Shown: positions 8,500 to 15,368 of the stretch, piece after piece
How the letters are laid out: each line of letters begins with the position of its first letter
Position numbering within the stretch: the first letter of the stretch is position 1
Assembly (NCBI GenBank): GCA_039029355.1
Contig: JBCCGI010000116.1
Coordinates: 1-20,785, forward strand
Direction of reading: 5' to 3'
DNA from: JBCCGI01 sp039029355
Lineage (GTDB): Bacteria > Planctomycetota > UBA1135 > GCA-002686595
DNA: 20,785 nucleotides
Notes under the pieces: model-generated
Told to the model about the DNA's origin: nothing
Database searches by the model: none
What the model saw: the letters and a program-made list of their open reading frames with translations, nothing else
Position numbers and translations under genes: made by a program

Positions 8500-9893
8500 C
8501 GCGACACCTCCGAGCCGGGCAGGGGACCGCCGATCAGGCGCTCGAGCTCCGCGACCGCGCGCGCCCTCTCCGTGCGCGCGCTCTCGAGGCTCAGCTCGAG
8601 CGTCAACAGCTCGCGCTCCGCTTCGACCAGGTCGAGGAAGCCCGCCTCGCCGGCGCGGAAGGCCGTCGCGATCACCTCGTACGACTGCCGCGCGCGGGGC
8701 ACCAGCGTGCTGCGATAGAGCGCGATCCGCTCCGCGCCGTCGCGGGCGAGGTAGAGCTGGTGCTCGAGCGCCGCCGCCTCGGCGTTCTCGGCGCGCTCCA
8801 GCTCGCCCTGGGCCGCGCGGTGCAGCGCGCGCGCCTGGCGCTCCTCGGCGCGGTCGCGCGCACGCCGCAGCGGCAGGTCGACCTGCACCGACGCGATCAG
8901 CGGGTCGTCGCCGCTGCCGGACACGCCGGAGACGGGGGCCTCGCCGGTGGCGATGTACTCCAGGCCGACGGTCCACGAGGGGCGCTGCGCGAGCTGGGTG
9001 AGCTCGACGGCGCTCCCCGCGGCGTCCGCCTCCAGCCGCAGGGCGTGCAGCCGCGGGCTCGACGCGTGGAGCTCGGCGCGCAGCGCCTCGGCGGGCGGCA
9101 GGGGCCGCTCGGCGTCGATCGAGGTCGGCGCGGGCAGTGCGGCGGTCGGCGGGCGGTGCAGCAGCGCGTTGAGGTGCGCGCCGGCCGACGTGCGGCGCCC
9201 CTCGAGGCTGCGGAGCCGGTCGGAGAGCTTGTCCAGCTCGACCTGCACGCGCACCACGTCGGCGTACGTGCCGCGGCCCGAGCCGTAGCGGCTGCGCGCG
9301 ACGTCCTCCATGTCCGCCAGGAGGTCGCGGTTGCCGCGCACGGTCTCGATCGAGCGCTCCAGGAGGAAGAGGTCGGCCCAGGCCTTCTTCACGTCGGCGA
9401 TCACGCGCGCGAACTCGGCGCCGTGGCGCGCGCCGGCGGCGGCGGCGCGGCCGTCGGCCACGTCGCCGCGCGCGTCGAGGGTGCCGAACCACGGCAGCTG
9501 CTGGCGCACGCCGAGGGACCACTCCTGCGGCCCGACGCGCGTTTGCACCTCCTCGACGAACCAGCGCGCCGCGAGCGTCGGGTCGGGCAGGCTGGTGGCC
9601 TGGGGCAGCTCCTCGCAGGCGGCGATCCAGCGCTCGCGCGCGGCGCGCAGGCCGGGGTTCACGGCGAGCGCGCGCTCGACGAGCTCGACCAGCGTCGACG
9701 TGGCGTCCACCGCGGGAGCGCCGACCGGCGCGGACGACCCGGCGGACGGTGCGGGCTCACGCGCCTCGGCCGCCGCGGCGGACGGCGCCCGCGGAGCCCG
9801 GAAGACGCGTGCCTCGCGGGGCGTGGAGCATCCCGCAACGAGGGCGCCGACGAGGGCGGAATGAAGTAGAAGGCGGAAGCGGCGGTCGGTCAT
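8496..9893 (-). CDS. TolC-family outer-membrane efflux lipoprotein (CusC-like)
   Basis: 465 residues from the ATG at 9893. MTDRRFRLLLHSALVGALVAGC ends (read as signal plus lipobox) in L-V-A-G-C with Cys22 as the lipidation site, so the mature protein is anchored to the outer membrane. After an Ala/Pro-rich linker come the two helical hairpin repeats of the TolC/OEP fold: LVELVERALAVNPGLRAARE and the later ASSPRLHALRLEADAA repeat start, with LPDPTLAARWF, VRQQLPWFG and YRSTLVPRARQSYEVI typical of CusC/CzcC channels. It forms the exit duct for the RND pump encoded downstream. The frame stays open 42 codons further upstream, but that text is Arg/Pro-rich and precedes the lipobox signal, so it is rejected. 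No clear Shine-Dalgarno sequence. The specific cusC orthology is not asserted. Confidence 0.9.
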   Translation of the reverse strand: MTDRRFRLLLHSALVGALVAGCSTPREARVFRAPRAPSAAAAEAREPAPSAGSSAPVGAPAVDATSTLVELVERALAVNPGLRAARERWIAACEELPQATSLPDPTLAARWFVEEVQTRVGPQEWSLGVRQQLPWFGTLDARGDVADGRAAAAGARHGAEFARVIADVKKAWADLFLLERSIETVRGNRDLLADMEDVARSRYGSGRGTYADVVRVQVELDKLSDRLRSLEGRRTSAGAHLNALLHRPPTAALPAPTSIDAERPLPPAEALRAELHASSPRLHALRLEADAAGSAVELTQLAQRPSWTVGLEYIATGEAPVSGVSGSGDDPLIASVQVDLPLRRARDRAEERQARALHRAAQGELERAENAEAAALEHQLYLARDGAERIALYRSTLVPRARQSYEVIATAFRAGEAGFLDLVEAERELLTLELSLESARTERARAVAELERLIGGPLPGSEVSR

Positions 9894-10040
9894 CGATCGC
9901 GTGCGGCGAGTGGGCCGCGGGCATGGCGCAGGGGCGACGGTTCCGGGGCCGCGCTCCGCACGCGGGGTTACGTCGACGCAAAGCGGCGGCGTCCCGCGGC
10001 GGGGGAGCGAGGTCCCCACGGACGGCGGAGCCGTCGGCCC

Positions 10041-10562
10041 CTAGAGCCGTGCGATCGAGAGCCAGTGCAGCCGCTCGGGGCCGCTGCGGTGCGCGGCGGG
10101 CGCTCCGCCCGCCTCGGCTCGTCGATCCGGTGGGGCGCCGCGGGTGCCCGCGGTCCGAGTTGCGTCGTCGGCGGCCGCCAGGCGCGCCTGCTGGGCGAAC
10201 GCGTTGGCGATGCGGCGCACGGGGCTGACCGCGGACCCGCCTTCGACGGTGCGCAGCGGCGCGCCGCCGCCCGCCGGCGTGAGGGCGCAGCCGCAGTCGG
10301 TCTCGGCCCGCGGGCCGTCGGGCCCGCCGGAATCGGCGTCCTCGGGCTCCGGCGTGCAGCAGCACGGCGGCGGAGCCGGGGTCGCCGGAACGGCACAGCA
10401 CGAAAGCGCCTCTCCCTCGACCGCCAGGTCCGCGGCCGCCGCGGATCCTCCGGGAGCCCCGCAGCCACCTGCCGCGGCGTGCCCCGGGAGCGCGAGCAGG
10501 AGCGCCAGCCCAAGGGCTACCACCCAGTCGTGCAGGCAGGTCGAGACGCCGTTCACAACCAT
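10041..10562 (-). CDS. Small exported Cys-rich protein at the head of the metal-efflux operon
   Basis: 173 residues. Starting at the ATG at 10562, a hydrophobic stretch (WVVALGLALLLALPGHAAA) forms a signal peptide or anchor. It is followed by a Cys-rich segment containing GGCGAP, LSCCAVP, PPCCCTP and DCGCAL, nine cysteines in about 60 residues, and an Ala/Arg-rich tail ending in RLHWLSIARL. No known domain is recognised. The position, 147 bases upstream of the TolC-like gene on the same strand, and the soft-metal ligands suggest a periplasmic metal-binding or scavenging role; that is inference. A TTG at 10592 would add ten residues ahead of the signal. The start codon lies in an imperfect palindrome. 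In such GC-rich DNA a chance open frame is possible, but the signal peptide plus Cys clusters argue for a real gene. Confidence 0.65.
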   Translation of the reverse strand: MVVNGVSTCLHDWVVALGLALLLALPGHAAAGGCGAPGGSAAAADLAVEGEALSCCAVPATPAPPPCCCTPEPEDADSGGPDGPRAETDCGCALTPAGGGAPLRTVEGGSAVSPVRRIANAFAQQARLAAADDATRTAGTRGAPPDRRAEAGGAPAAHRSGPERLHWLSIARL

Positions 10563-10569
10563 GATTGTG
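10554..10569. promoter_or_regulatory. 16-bp imperfect palindrome over the start codon of the Cys-rich gene
   Basis: The sequence cacaaccatgattgtg reads the same on both strands except at one symmetric pair, with 5-bp arms CACAA/TTGTG. It covers the ATG at 10562 at the head of the efflux genes. This is one of the few AT-containing islands nearby, so it could be an operator for a metal-responsive repressor or a site shaping translation. It does not match a binding site I can name, and it could be chance. Confidence 0.3.
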
Positions 10570-10681
10570 GGCGCCGATCCGGCTGGCCGCAAGGCGAGCG
10601 CCCCGCGGTCTCCTATCGGTCGCGGCCGGCGGCCGGCGTGAGCCGTCGCGGACCGAGGCCGCCGCCGACCCCCCGGGGGCC

Positions 10682-11143
10682 CTAGGACCCGGTCTCGAGG
10701 AACTCGATCTCGCCGCCGGGCAGCAGGTAGACGACCAGCATCGCGCCGCCCTCGACGGTCGGAACGTGGACCGACTCCTCACCCAGCACGACCCAGCCGG
10801 CCTCGCGTCCGTCGAACGTGGGTTTCCCCTCGAGCGCGACGCACCAGTCGATCTCGCCCCGCGGATGGCGGTGGCGCGGGCCGGGTCCGGTCATGTGCAC
10901 CGCGTCGATCGAGAAGTCGCCGGTCTCCGCCGATGCCTTGGCGACGCGACCCCAGCGCACCGGCAGCTCGCCGCGGTTGGCGATCTTGCCCTCCTCCAGC
11001 AGCGTCTGGAGCGCCGCGTTGAGGCTCTGGGCCGCTTCGGACCCGGGGGCGAGGCGTCGCCGCAGCTCGCCTTCGGCGGCGGCGGGGTCGGAGAGATCGA
11101 GGCCCGCGGCGGCGTCGAGGAGCGGTTGGAAGATGTCGAGCAT
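10682..11143 (-). CDS. DUF4863 / p-hydroxylaminobenzoate lyase (PnbB)-like cupin-type protein
   Basis: 153 residues, the usual size for this family. The N-terminal half is helical (DAAAGLDLSDPAAAEGELRRR). The C-terminal half carries the family core: HRHPRGEIDWCVALEG, then VHVPTVEGGAMLVVYLLPGG, matching the HxHxxGEI(N/D) and HxPxVxGGA blocks of DUF4863. His91, His93, Glu97 and His126 form a plausible cupin-like metal site. Characterised PnbB converts 4-hydroxylaminobenzoate to protocatechuate and ammonia; whether this protein does so is unknown, as no aromatic-degradation genes are nearby. The ATG at 11143 has AAAGG six bases upstream. It is divergent from the plus-strand DUF3825-like gene and ends 120 bases before the Cys-rich gene, so it could be co-transcribed with the metal genes. 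Confidence 0.8.
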   Translation of the reverse strand: MLDIFQPLLDAAAGLDLSDPAAAEGELRRRLAPGSEAAQSLNAALQTLLEEGKIANRGELPVRWGRVAKASAETGDFSIDAVHMTGPGPRHRHPRGEIDWCVALEGKPTFDGREAGWVVLGEESVHVPTVEGGAMLVVYLLPGGEIEFLETGS

Positions 11144-11356
11144 GGGTCGCCTTTCTCGATACTGGGGACGTTGTTTTAGCCCATGTAAGGGCTGCGGGCC
11201 AACTCCCTGCCCTCTGGAGCCGGCGGGTGAGACGCGGGTAAACTCCGGCCCGACCGACGCGGCGCGTCGCGGGAATATCCCCCCCTGCCCACCCCTCCCG
11301 CGCGCGCCGTCCCTCCCTCTTCCGCTCGCGAAGGTCTCGGACCCCTAGCGCCCCCC
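11144..11356. other. Divergent intergenic region
   Basis: 213 bases between the DUF4863-like gene (minus) and the DUF3825-like gene (plus), which must hold promoters for both. Visible items are a short inverted repeat AGCCC-ATGTAA-GGGCT at 11178-11193 and a plus-strand TAAACT at 11239-11244 that could be a -10. No start-proximal Shine-Dalgarno sequence is seen before the ATG at 11357. No open frame with protein-like text is seen. Confidence 0.5.
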
Positions 11357-12184
11357 ATGACAGTGGAAATCGGAGCCGACGTCAGCGCCCACCCGGCGCG
11401 CGCACAGCTGCTCGCCGACTTCGGCGAGGACTACCTTTCGATCCAGTCGCTCTTCCGCTTCTGTTTCGTGCCGAGCGGACGGTTGGGCCTGCTCAAGGAC
11501 CTCGCCGTGGTCGAGGAGTGGGGCGCGAACGACTTCGTGCTGCTCAAGTACCTCGCCGTGCACGTGCGCTTCGCGATCGAGCAGGGCCGCTACGTCTGGA
11601 ACGGCGACCAGATCGTCATCAACGCCGGCCGGCTGGTCACCGCGACCGGCGCGCCGATCTACGCCGGCATCGTCAAGAACAACACGCCCGACGAGAACCC
11701 GTGGGTGCTGAACTGGGTCGGCGAACGCCCGAGCTGCGCCGAGCTGCCCGAGCCCCCGGACCTCGGCCCGTGGCCGACGCTCGCGCCGGGCCTCGAGGTC
11801 ATCATCGCCTGCGACCTCGACGGCGACGACCGCCCGCCGCGCCTGCCCGGCCTCGCGGGGGTGCCGGTGGTGACGCGCATGGCGGCGCTCGCGGGCGCGG
11901 TGCAGTGGTCGCTCTACCGCGGGCTCGCGGTGCGACAGCTGCACGGCGCGGGCCGCGGGTTCTTCGTGCCGGTCTACCTCTCCAGCCGCGAGGACCTGAC
12001 CGCTGCTCCCGACGTGGTGGCGCCGATCGTGACGCAGGGCGAGCGGCTGGTCGTGCGCACGCTGCTCGAGCCGCACGTGGCCTACGCGCCGGCGCGCGCG
12101 GTGGTCGAGCGCTGCGAGCTGATCGCGCCGTGGCTGCTAGAGGCCTGGGAGGCCGCGGCGGAAGAGGGGCGCGAGGCGGACTAG
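11357..12184 (+). CDS. DUF3825-like protein
   Basis: 275 residues, apparently cytosolic with no signal peptide or membrane helix. Its text follows the DUF3825 layout: SLFRFCFVPSGRLGLLKDLA (31-50), EWGANDFVLLKYLAVHVRFA (54-73), an INAGRLV segment (88-94), PIYAGIVKNN (100-109), NPWVLNW (114-120), then a second half with ALAGAVQWSLYRGLAVRQL (177-195), FFVPVYLSSREDLTAAPDVV (202-221) and a C-terminal LVVRTLLEPHVAYAPARAVV block. The biochemical role of DUF3825 is unknown to me. The family call rests on remembered sequence pattern, not a search. It lies about 150 bases upstream of the TIR membrane gene on the same strand, so the two may be functionally linked. No Shine-Dalgarno sequence precedes the ATG. 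Confidence 0.75.
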   Translation: MTVEIGADVSAHPARAQLLADFGEDYLSIQSLFRFCFVPSGRLGLLKDLAVVEEWGANDFVLLKYLAVHVRFAIEQGRYVWNGDQIVINAGRLVTATGAPIYAGIVKNNTPDENPWVLNWVGERPSCAELPEPPDLGPWPTLAPGLEVIIACDLDGDDRPPRLPGLAGVPVVTRMAALAGAVQWSLYRGLAVRQLHGAGRGFFVPVYLSSREDLTAAPDVVAPIVTQGERLVVRTLLEPHVAYAPARAVVERCELIAPWLLEAWEAAAEEGREAD

Positions 12185-12227
12185 CGGTCCGTTCCGGCCG
12201 GGTCGTTCGTCCGGATCTTGGGGGTGC

Positions 12228-12233
12228 TAACAT
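12228..12233 (+). promoter_or_regulatory. Possible -10 element upstream of the TIR gene
   Basis: TAACAT lies in the context TGCTAACAT, an extended -10-like arrangement, 102 bases before the preferred GTG. It sits within a short inverted repeat (GGGGG at 12220-12224, CCCCC at 12236-12240). The -35 region is poor (TTCGTC). If real, the TIR gene can be expressed apart from the DUF3825-like gene. Confidence 0.25.
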
Positions 12234-12335
12234 CGCCCCCGACCCCGGAGCAACCGTGCCGAGCTGCGTGCTAGGCGGCCAGCGAGGTTGGGACGGGGAG
12301 GCGCCCTTCGGCGCCATCCGGGCTCCTTCACCCCG

Positions 12336-15263
12336 GTGGACTTCCACAGCAGAAAAAAGGCGCGGGTCTTCCTCTCGTACGCCGGCGAGGACCGGGCGCT
12401 GGCCGAGCACTTCCTCGCGCGGCTCAGGGACGACGCGGTCGAGGCGGCGGCCTCCATCTGGTACGACCCCGACCTCACTCCGGCGCGCGACTACGACGAG
12501 GAGATCCTCGAGCGCCTGGGGCGAGCGGACATCGCCCTGGTGCTGGCCAGCCCGGCCTACCGCGAGTCCAGCTACTGCATCGAGCGCGAGCTCCCGGTCG
12601 TGCGCGAGCGGCAGGCCAGCGGCGCGTGCCAGGCGCGCGTCATCCGACTGCGCGAGAGCGACCTAGGACGCCCGTTCGACGGCCTCGCGGTTTGGCCCCG
12701 GGGCGGTGAGACGGTCGAGCGCACCTTCCCGACCTCAGGCGAGTGGGACGAGCTACGGACCTGGTTCAAGATCGAGATCTGCCGCGCGCTGGTGAGCCGG
12801 AATCACGACCGCTACGGCGGGCGAACGCGCGCGACGGAGCTTGCGCGGCGGCGGAACGAGCGCTCTTCGCGCAGGATCCACGACGACTTGACGGAGCTGC
12901 ACGACGAGCTCGGCGTGGTGTGCCTCGGGTCGCCGGGGTACGCGCTAGCCGTTCTCTGCGGCGGAGCGATCGCCGCCATCCTCGGCACCGCGATGAAGGC
13001 GGTTCTGCTGCCGGGGGCTCCGGGGTCCGTCCTCGGGTGGGTGCTCTTCTTCGCCGCCCTCGGGACCGCCGCCGGAGTCGTGCGGACGATTCCCGCTCTG
13101 CTCGGCGGCTACCTGGCCGCGCGCACGAGCGTCGGAGCCCGCGTCGTGCCCGTCGCCGCCGGGATGACCGTAGTCGCCTTCGAAGCCGCGGTGCACGGCG
13201 TCCTGCTGGGCCTTCCCGCCGGCGTCGCCGTGCACCTCGGTGGATGGCAGCTCGACCCGGGTCTGCTCGGCACCGCGGTCCTCTCCTGTGTCTTGGGCGG
13301 CTACGGCGCCTGGTCGTCGCTCCGGGCGTTTGGCCCGAAGCGTCTGAAGGTCTTCGCGGACGTCGAGCGCGTCTACCGGCCCCCCGAACCCGCCTGGATC
13401 ACCGTGGATCCGACGGAACCGGAGGCCGCTGCGCGCGAGCGGGCGCCCGACCGACCGTCGCCTTCGGAGCCGACCGCAGCCTCTGGCGGGGAGGCTCCCC
13501 GGGAATCCGCCGGCCGTGCTGTGGCTGCGGAGGAGCGGCGGGGCGACGACGATACGCCCGCCCCGGATGCGACGACCGCAGAAGAGGTGCGGCTCGGGCT
13601 CGTCGTACTGGCCGCCTCCGACCGGCCCGCCGACACCGAGGCGTTCCTGTCCGCCCTGCGCGCCGCCGGGACGGAGGACGCCCTGCGGCTGGATCTGGTG
13701 ACCGGAGGCAAGCTCGGTCCGTGGGACCTATCGCCCTGTCTCGGAGAGCGGGGGGCCGTCGACTACTTCGTCGTCCTGGCGACGCGAGACCTCATGGAGA
13801 GCTGCCTCCCCGCGCTCCTCGCCGCCCACCTGTCGAGCATCGACGAGTACGACCGTCCGCGCGTCTACCCGGTGCTCGTCGACCGCGGGCTCGGCCCCGA
13901 CGCGCCGCTGCTGAACCTGCAGGGGCTGCCCGTCGGTCGGCTGGTGATCGAGGACTGGCCGATTCGCGAGAGCGCCTGGCGAAGCGTCGCCAGCAGCCTG
14001 CGCCACCAGATCGCGACCGACTTCCTGGCGGAGCTGAACGGCTTCCTGCGGAAGGCCGTCGCGGAGGAACGCGACGCGCGCGAGCGATCGGGCGTGGGGA
14101 GCGGTCCTTTGGCCCTCACCGAGACGGAGCGGCTGCTCGCGAGCCACGACCGTCTGATGCGCGACTTCGATCTCTCGAGCGGCTACGTCTTCGCGGATCC
14201 CCGCTACGACTTCGCGCACTACCCGTTTCGGGACCGCCGCATCTACTGGACCAAGCGCAAGGCGCTCACCTGGACGACGGTCGGCGGGGTGTGCTTCGGT
14301 CTCTTCGCGCTGGTCTTCGAGCCCACCGCCGCGAGCGCGGCGGTCGTGCCGCTGGCGGGCTTTCTCGTCGCCCTCGCCTTGCTCGGCGTCCGGGACACGC
14401 TGGACTACGCGACGATGCGCCTGGACGCCTACTGGAGCGAGCGCATCGGCACGATCGACCTCCTGTTCGGCGTCGATGTCGAGCGGCGGCTCGCGCCGAT
14501 CCTGCGGCGTGCGGCGCGCGTGGTGGCGCCCGCGGCCGGCGTGGCGGTCGCGGCGGTGGCCGCCTTCGTCGCCAGCGCCGTGCCTTCGGCGCCGTATGGG
14601 AAGCTCGGCTTCTGGGCTCTCGGCGCGGCCATCGGGCTCGGCTGCTACGTGGCAAGCCGGTATCGCGTCCCGGCGATCACCGTCTCCCGCGAGGCTCCGA
14701 CCCCGAGCTCTTCCCAATGGAGCCGCCGGGGGCTGCGGGTGCGCTACCGTGCACCGCGCGAGCACCATGCCGACCTGGAGCGGAGCAGGATCGACGGCAA
14801 GCGACCGCCTCAGCCCAGGGTGATCGAGGGCTATCACATGGAGCTTTCGCTCTCCGTGGGGATGGTCCTGCGCGCGCTGCTGGATACCGCCTGGCTCTTC
14901 GCGACGGGGTTCTTCGTCTTCGGGGCCGCGGCGGTCGGCGGGCTTCCGGAGTTCCTTGGGTGGGCGTTGGCGTTCTACTCCATCGCTGTACCGCTGCGCT
15001 GGATGCGCCGGCACCCAAGCCGATCCTGGAGCGCCTACAAGCGCGAGCTCTTCCTCCCGGCGCTTTGGGACATGGGTCACTACTACCTGTTCGGTCTACT
15101 TGCGGGTGTCCTCAAGGCGCTCCTGTCGGTTGAGGACGACACGTTTTTGCCGATCGCCCTCGCGGGCATTCTCCTGCTCACATTCGCCAAGCGCTTGGAC
15201 GGTCTGCTCGCGAAGGCGAGCCGCCAGCACTTGCCCGAGGACGACCTCTCGCTCCCGGACTGA
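12336..15263 (+). CDS. Large membrane protein with N-terminal TIR domain and a second, degenerate TIR-like domain
   Basis: 975 residues from GTG 12336. Residues 8-152 are a TIR domain: RVFLSYAGEDRALAEHFLARL, IWYDPDLTPARDYDEEIL, ADIALVLASPAYRESSYC, then IEREL, whose Glu83 or Glu85 sits where TIR NADases carry the catalytic Glu. Residues 196-327 form a first membrane block of four or five hydrophobic helices. A Pro/Glu/Arg-rich linker spans about 348-417. Residues 418-572 look like another TIR fold (LGLVVLAASDRPADTEAFL, VDYFVVLATRDLMESC, RVYPVLVDRG) but lack the Glu after the Cys. From 642 to 951 about seven or eight more hydrophobic helices follow, broken by a basic soluble segment (791-835). 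The start is uncertain: TTG 12288 would add 16 Arg/Gly-rich residues; neither has a good ribosome binding site. TIR domains hydrolyse NAD+ or mediate assembly; which applies here is unknown. Confidence 0.85.
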   Translation: MDFHSRKKARVFLSYAGEDRALAEHFLARLRDDAVEAAASIWYDPDLTPARDYDEEILERLGRADIALVLASPAYRESSYCIERELPVVRERQASGACQARVIRLRESDLGRPFDGLAVWPRGGETVERTFPTSGEWDELRTWFKIEICRALVSRNHDRYGGRTRATELARRRNERSSRRIHDDLTELHDELGVVCLGSPGYALAVLCGGAIAAILGTAMKAVLLPGAPGSVLGWVLFFAALGTAAGVVRTIPALLGGYLAARTSVGARVVPVAAGMTVVAFEAAVHGVLLGLPAGVAVHLGGWQLDPGLLGTAVLSCVLGGYGAWSSLRAFGPKRLKVFADVERVYRPPEPAWITVDPTEPEAAARERAPDRPSPSEPTAASGGEAPRESAGRAVAAEERRGDDDTPAPDATTAEEVRLGLVVLAASDRPADTEAFLSALRAAGTEDALRLDLVTGGKLGPWDLSPCLGERGAVDYFVVLATRDLMESCLPALLAAHLSSIDEYDRPRVYPVLVDRGLGPDAPLLNLQGLPVGRLVIEDWPIRESAWRSVASSLRHQIATDFLAELNGFLRKAVAEERDARERSGVGSGPLALTETERLLASHDRLMRDFDLSSGYVFADPRYDFAHYPFRDRRIYWTKRKALTWTTVGGVCFGLFALVFEPTAASAAVVPLAGFLVALALLGVRDTLDYATMRLDAYWSERIGTIDLLFGVDVERRLAPILRRAARVVAPAAGVAVAAVAAFVASAVPSAPYGKLGFWALGAAIGLGCYVASRYRVPAITVSREAPTPSSSQWSRRGLRVRYRAPREHHADLERSRIDGKRPPQPRVIEGYHMELSLSVGMVLRALLDTAWLFATGFFVFGAAAVGGLPEFLGWALAFYSIAVPLRWMRRHPSRSWSAYKRELFLPALWDMGHYYLFGLLAGVLKALLSVEDDTFLPIALAGILLLTFAKRLDGLLAKASRQHLPEDDLSLPD

Positions 15264-15267
15264 GCAC

Positions 15268-15306
15268 CCGCCTTCGCGGCGGTCATCCGGAGAGTGCCTT
15301 CGGATG
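15268..15306 (+). terminator. Two adjacent hairpins just after the TIR gene
   Basis: Directly after the stop codon, CCGCC (15268-15272) can pair with GGCGG (15278-15282) around TTCGC, and CATCCG (15284-15289) with CGGATG (15301-15306) around 11 bases. There is no T run, so this would be a non-canonical terminator or an RNA-stabilising end. The assignment rests only on position and pairing. Confidence 0.35.
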
Positions 15307-15368
15307 GCGGGCCTGCTTTCCACCCCACGCGCCTTCGGGAGCCGGGGGGCGAAGGCTACGATCGCTCC

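Noticed and set aside
8500..9522. In-frame N-terminal extension of the adaptor into the TolC-like gene
   Set aside because: The extension is Arg/Pro-rich, and the ATG at 8499 has GGAGG and the usual ATGA overlap.
11178..11193. Intrinsic terminator at AGCCC-ATGTAA-GGGCT
   Set aside because: Only a 5-bp stem with no T run after it in either direction and it lies in a divergent promoter region.
12256..12358. Programmed frameshift for the TIR gene
   Set aside because: The A6 run is short, the heptamer is not a standard slip site and the upstream frame has no conserved text; kept only as a low-interest start-site question.
12743..15133. 796-codon frame overlapping the TIR gene on the same strand
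   Set aside because: Arg/Ala-rich shadow of the real frame; the TIR frame has recognisable domains and membrane helices.
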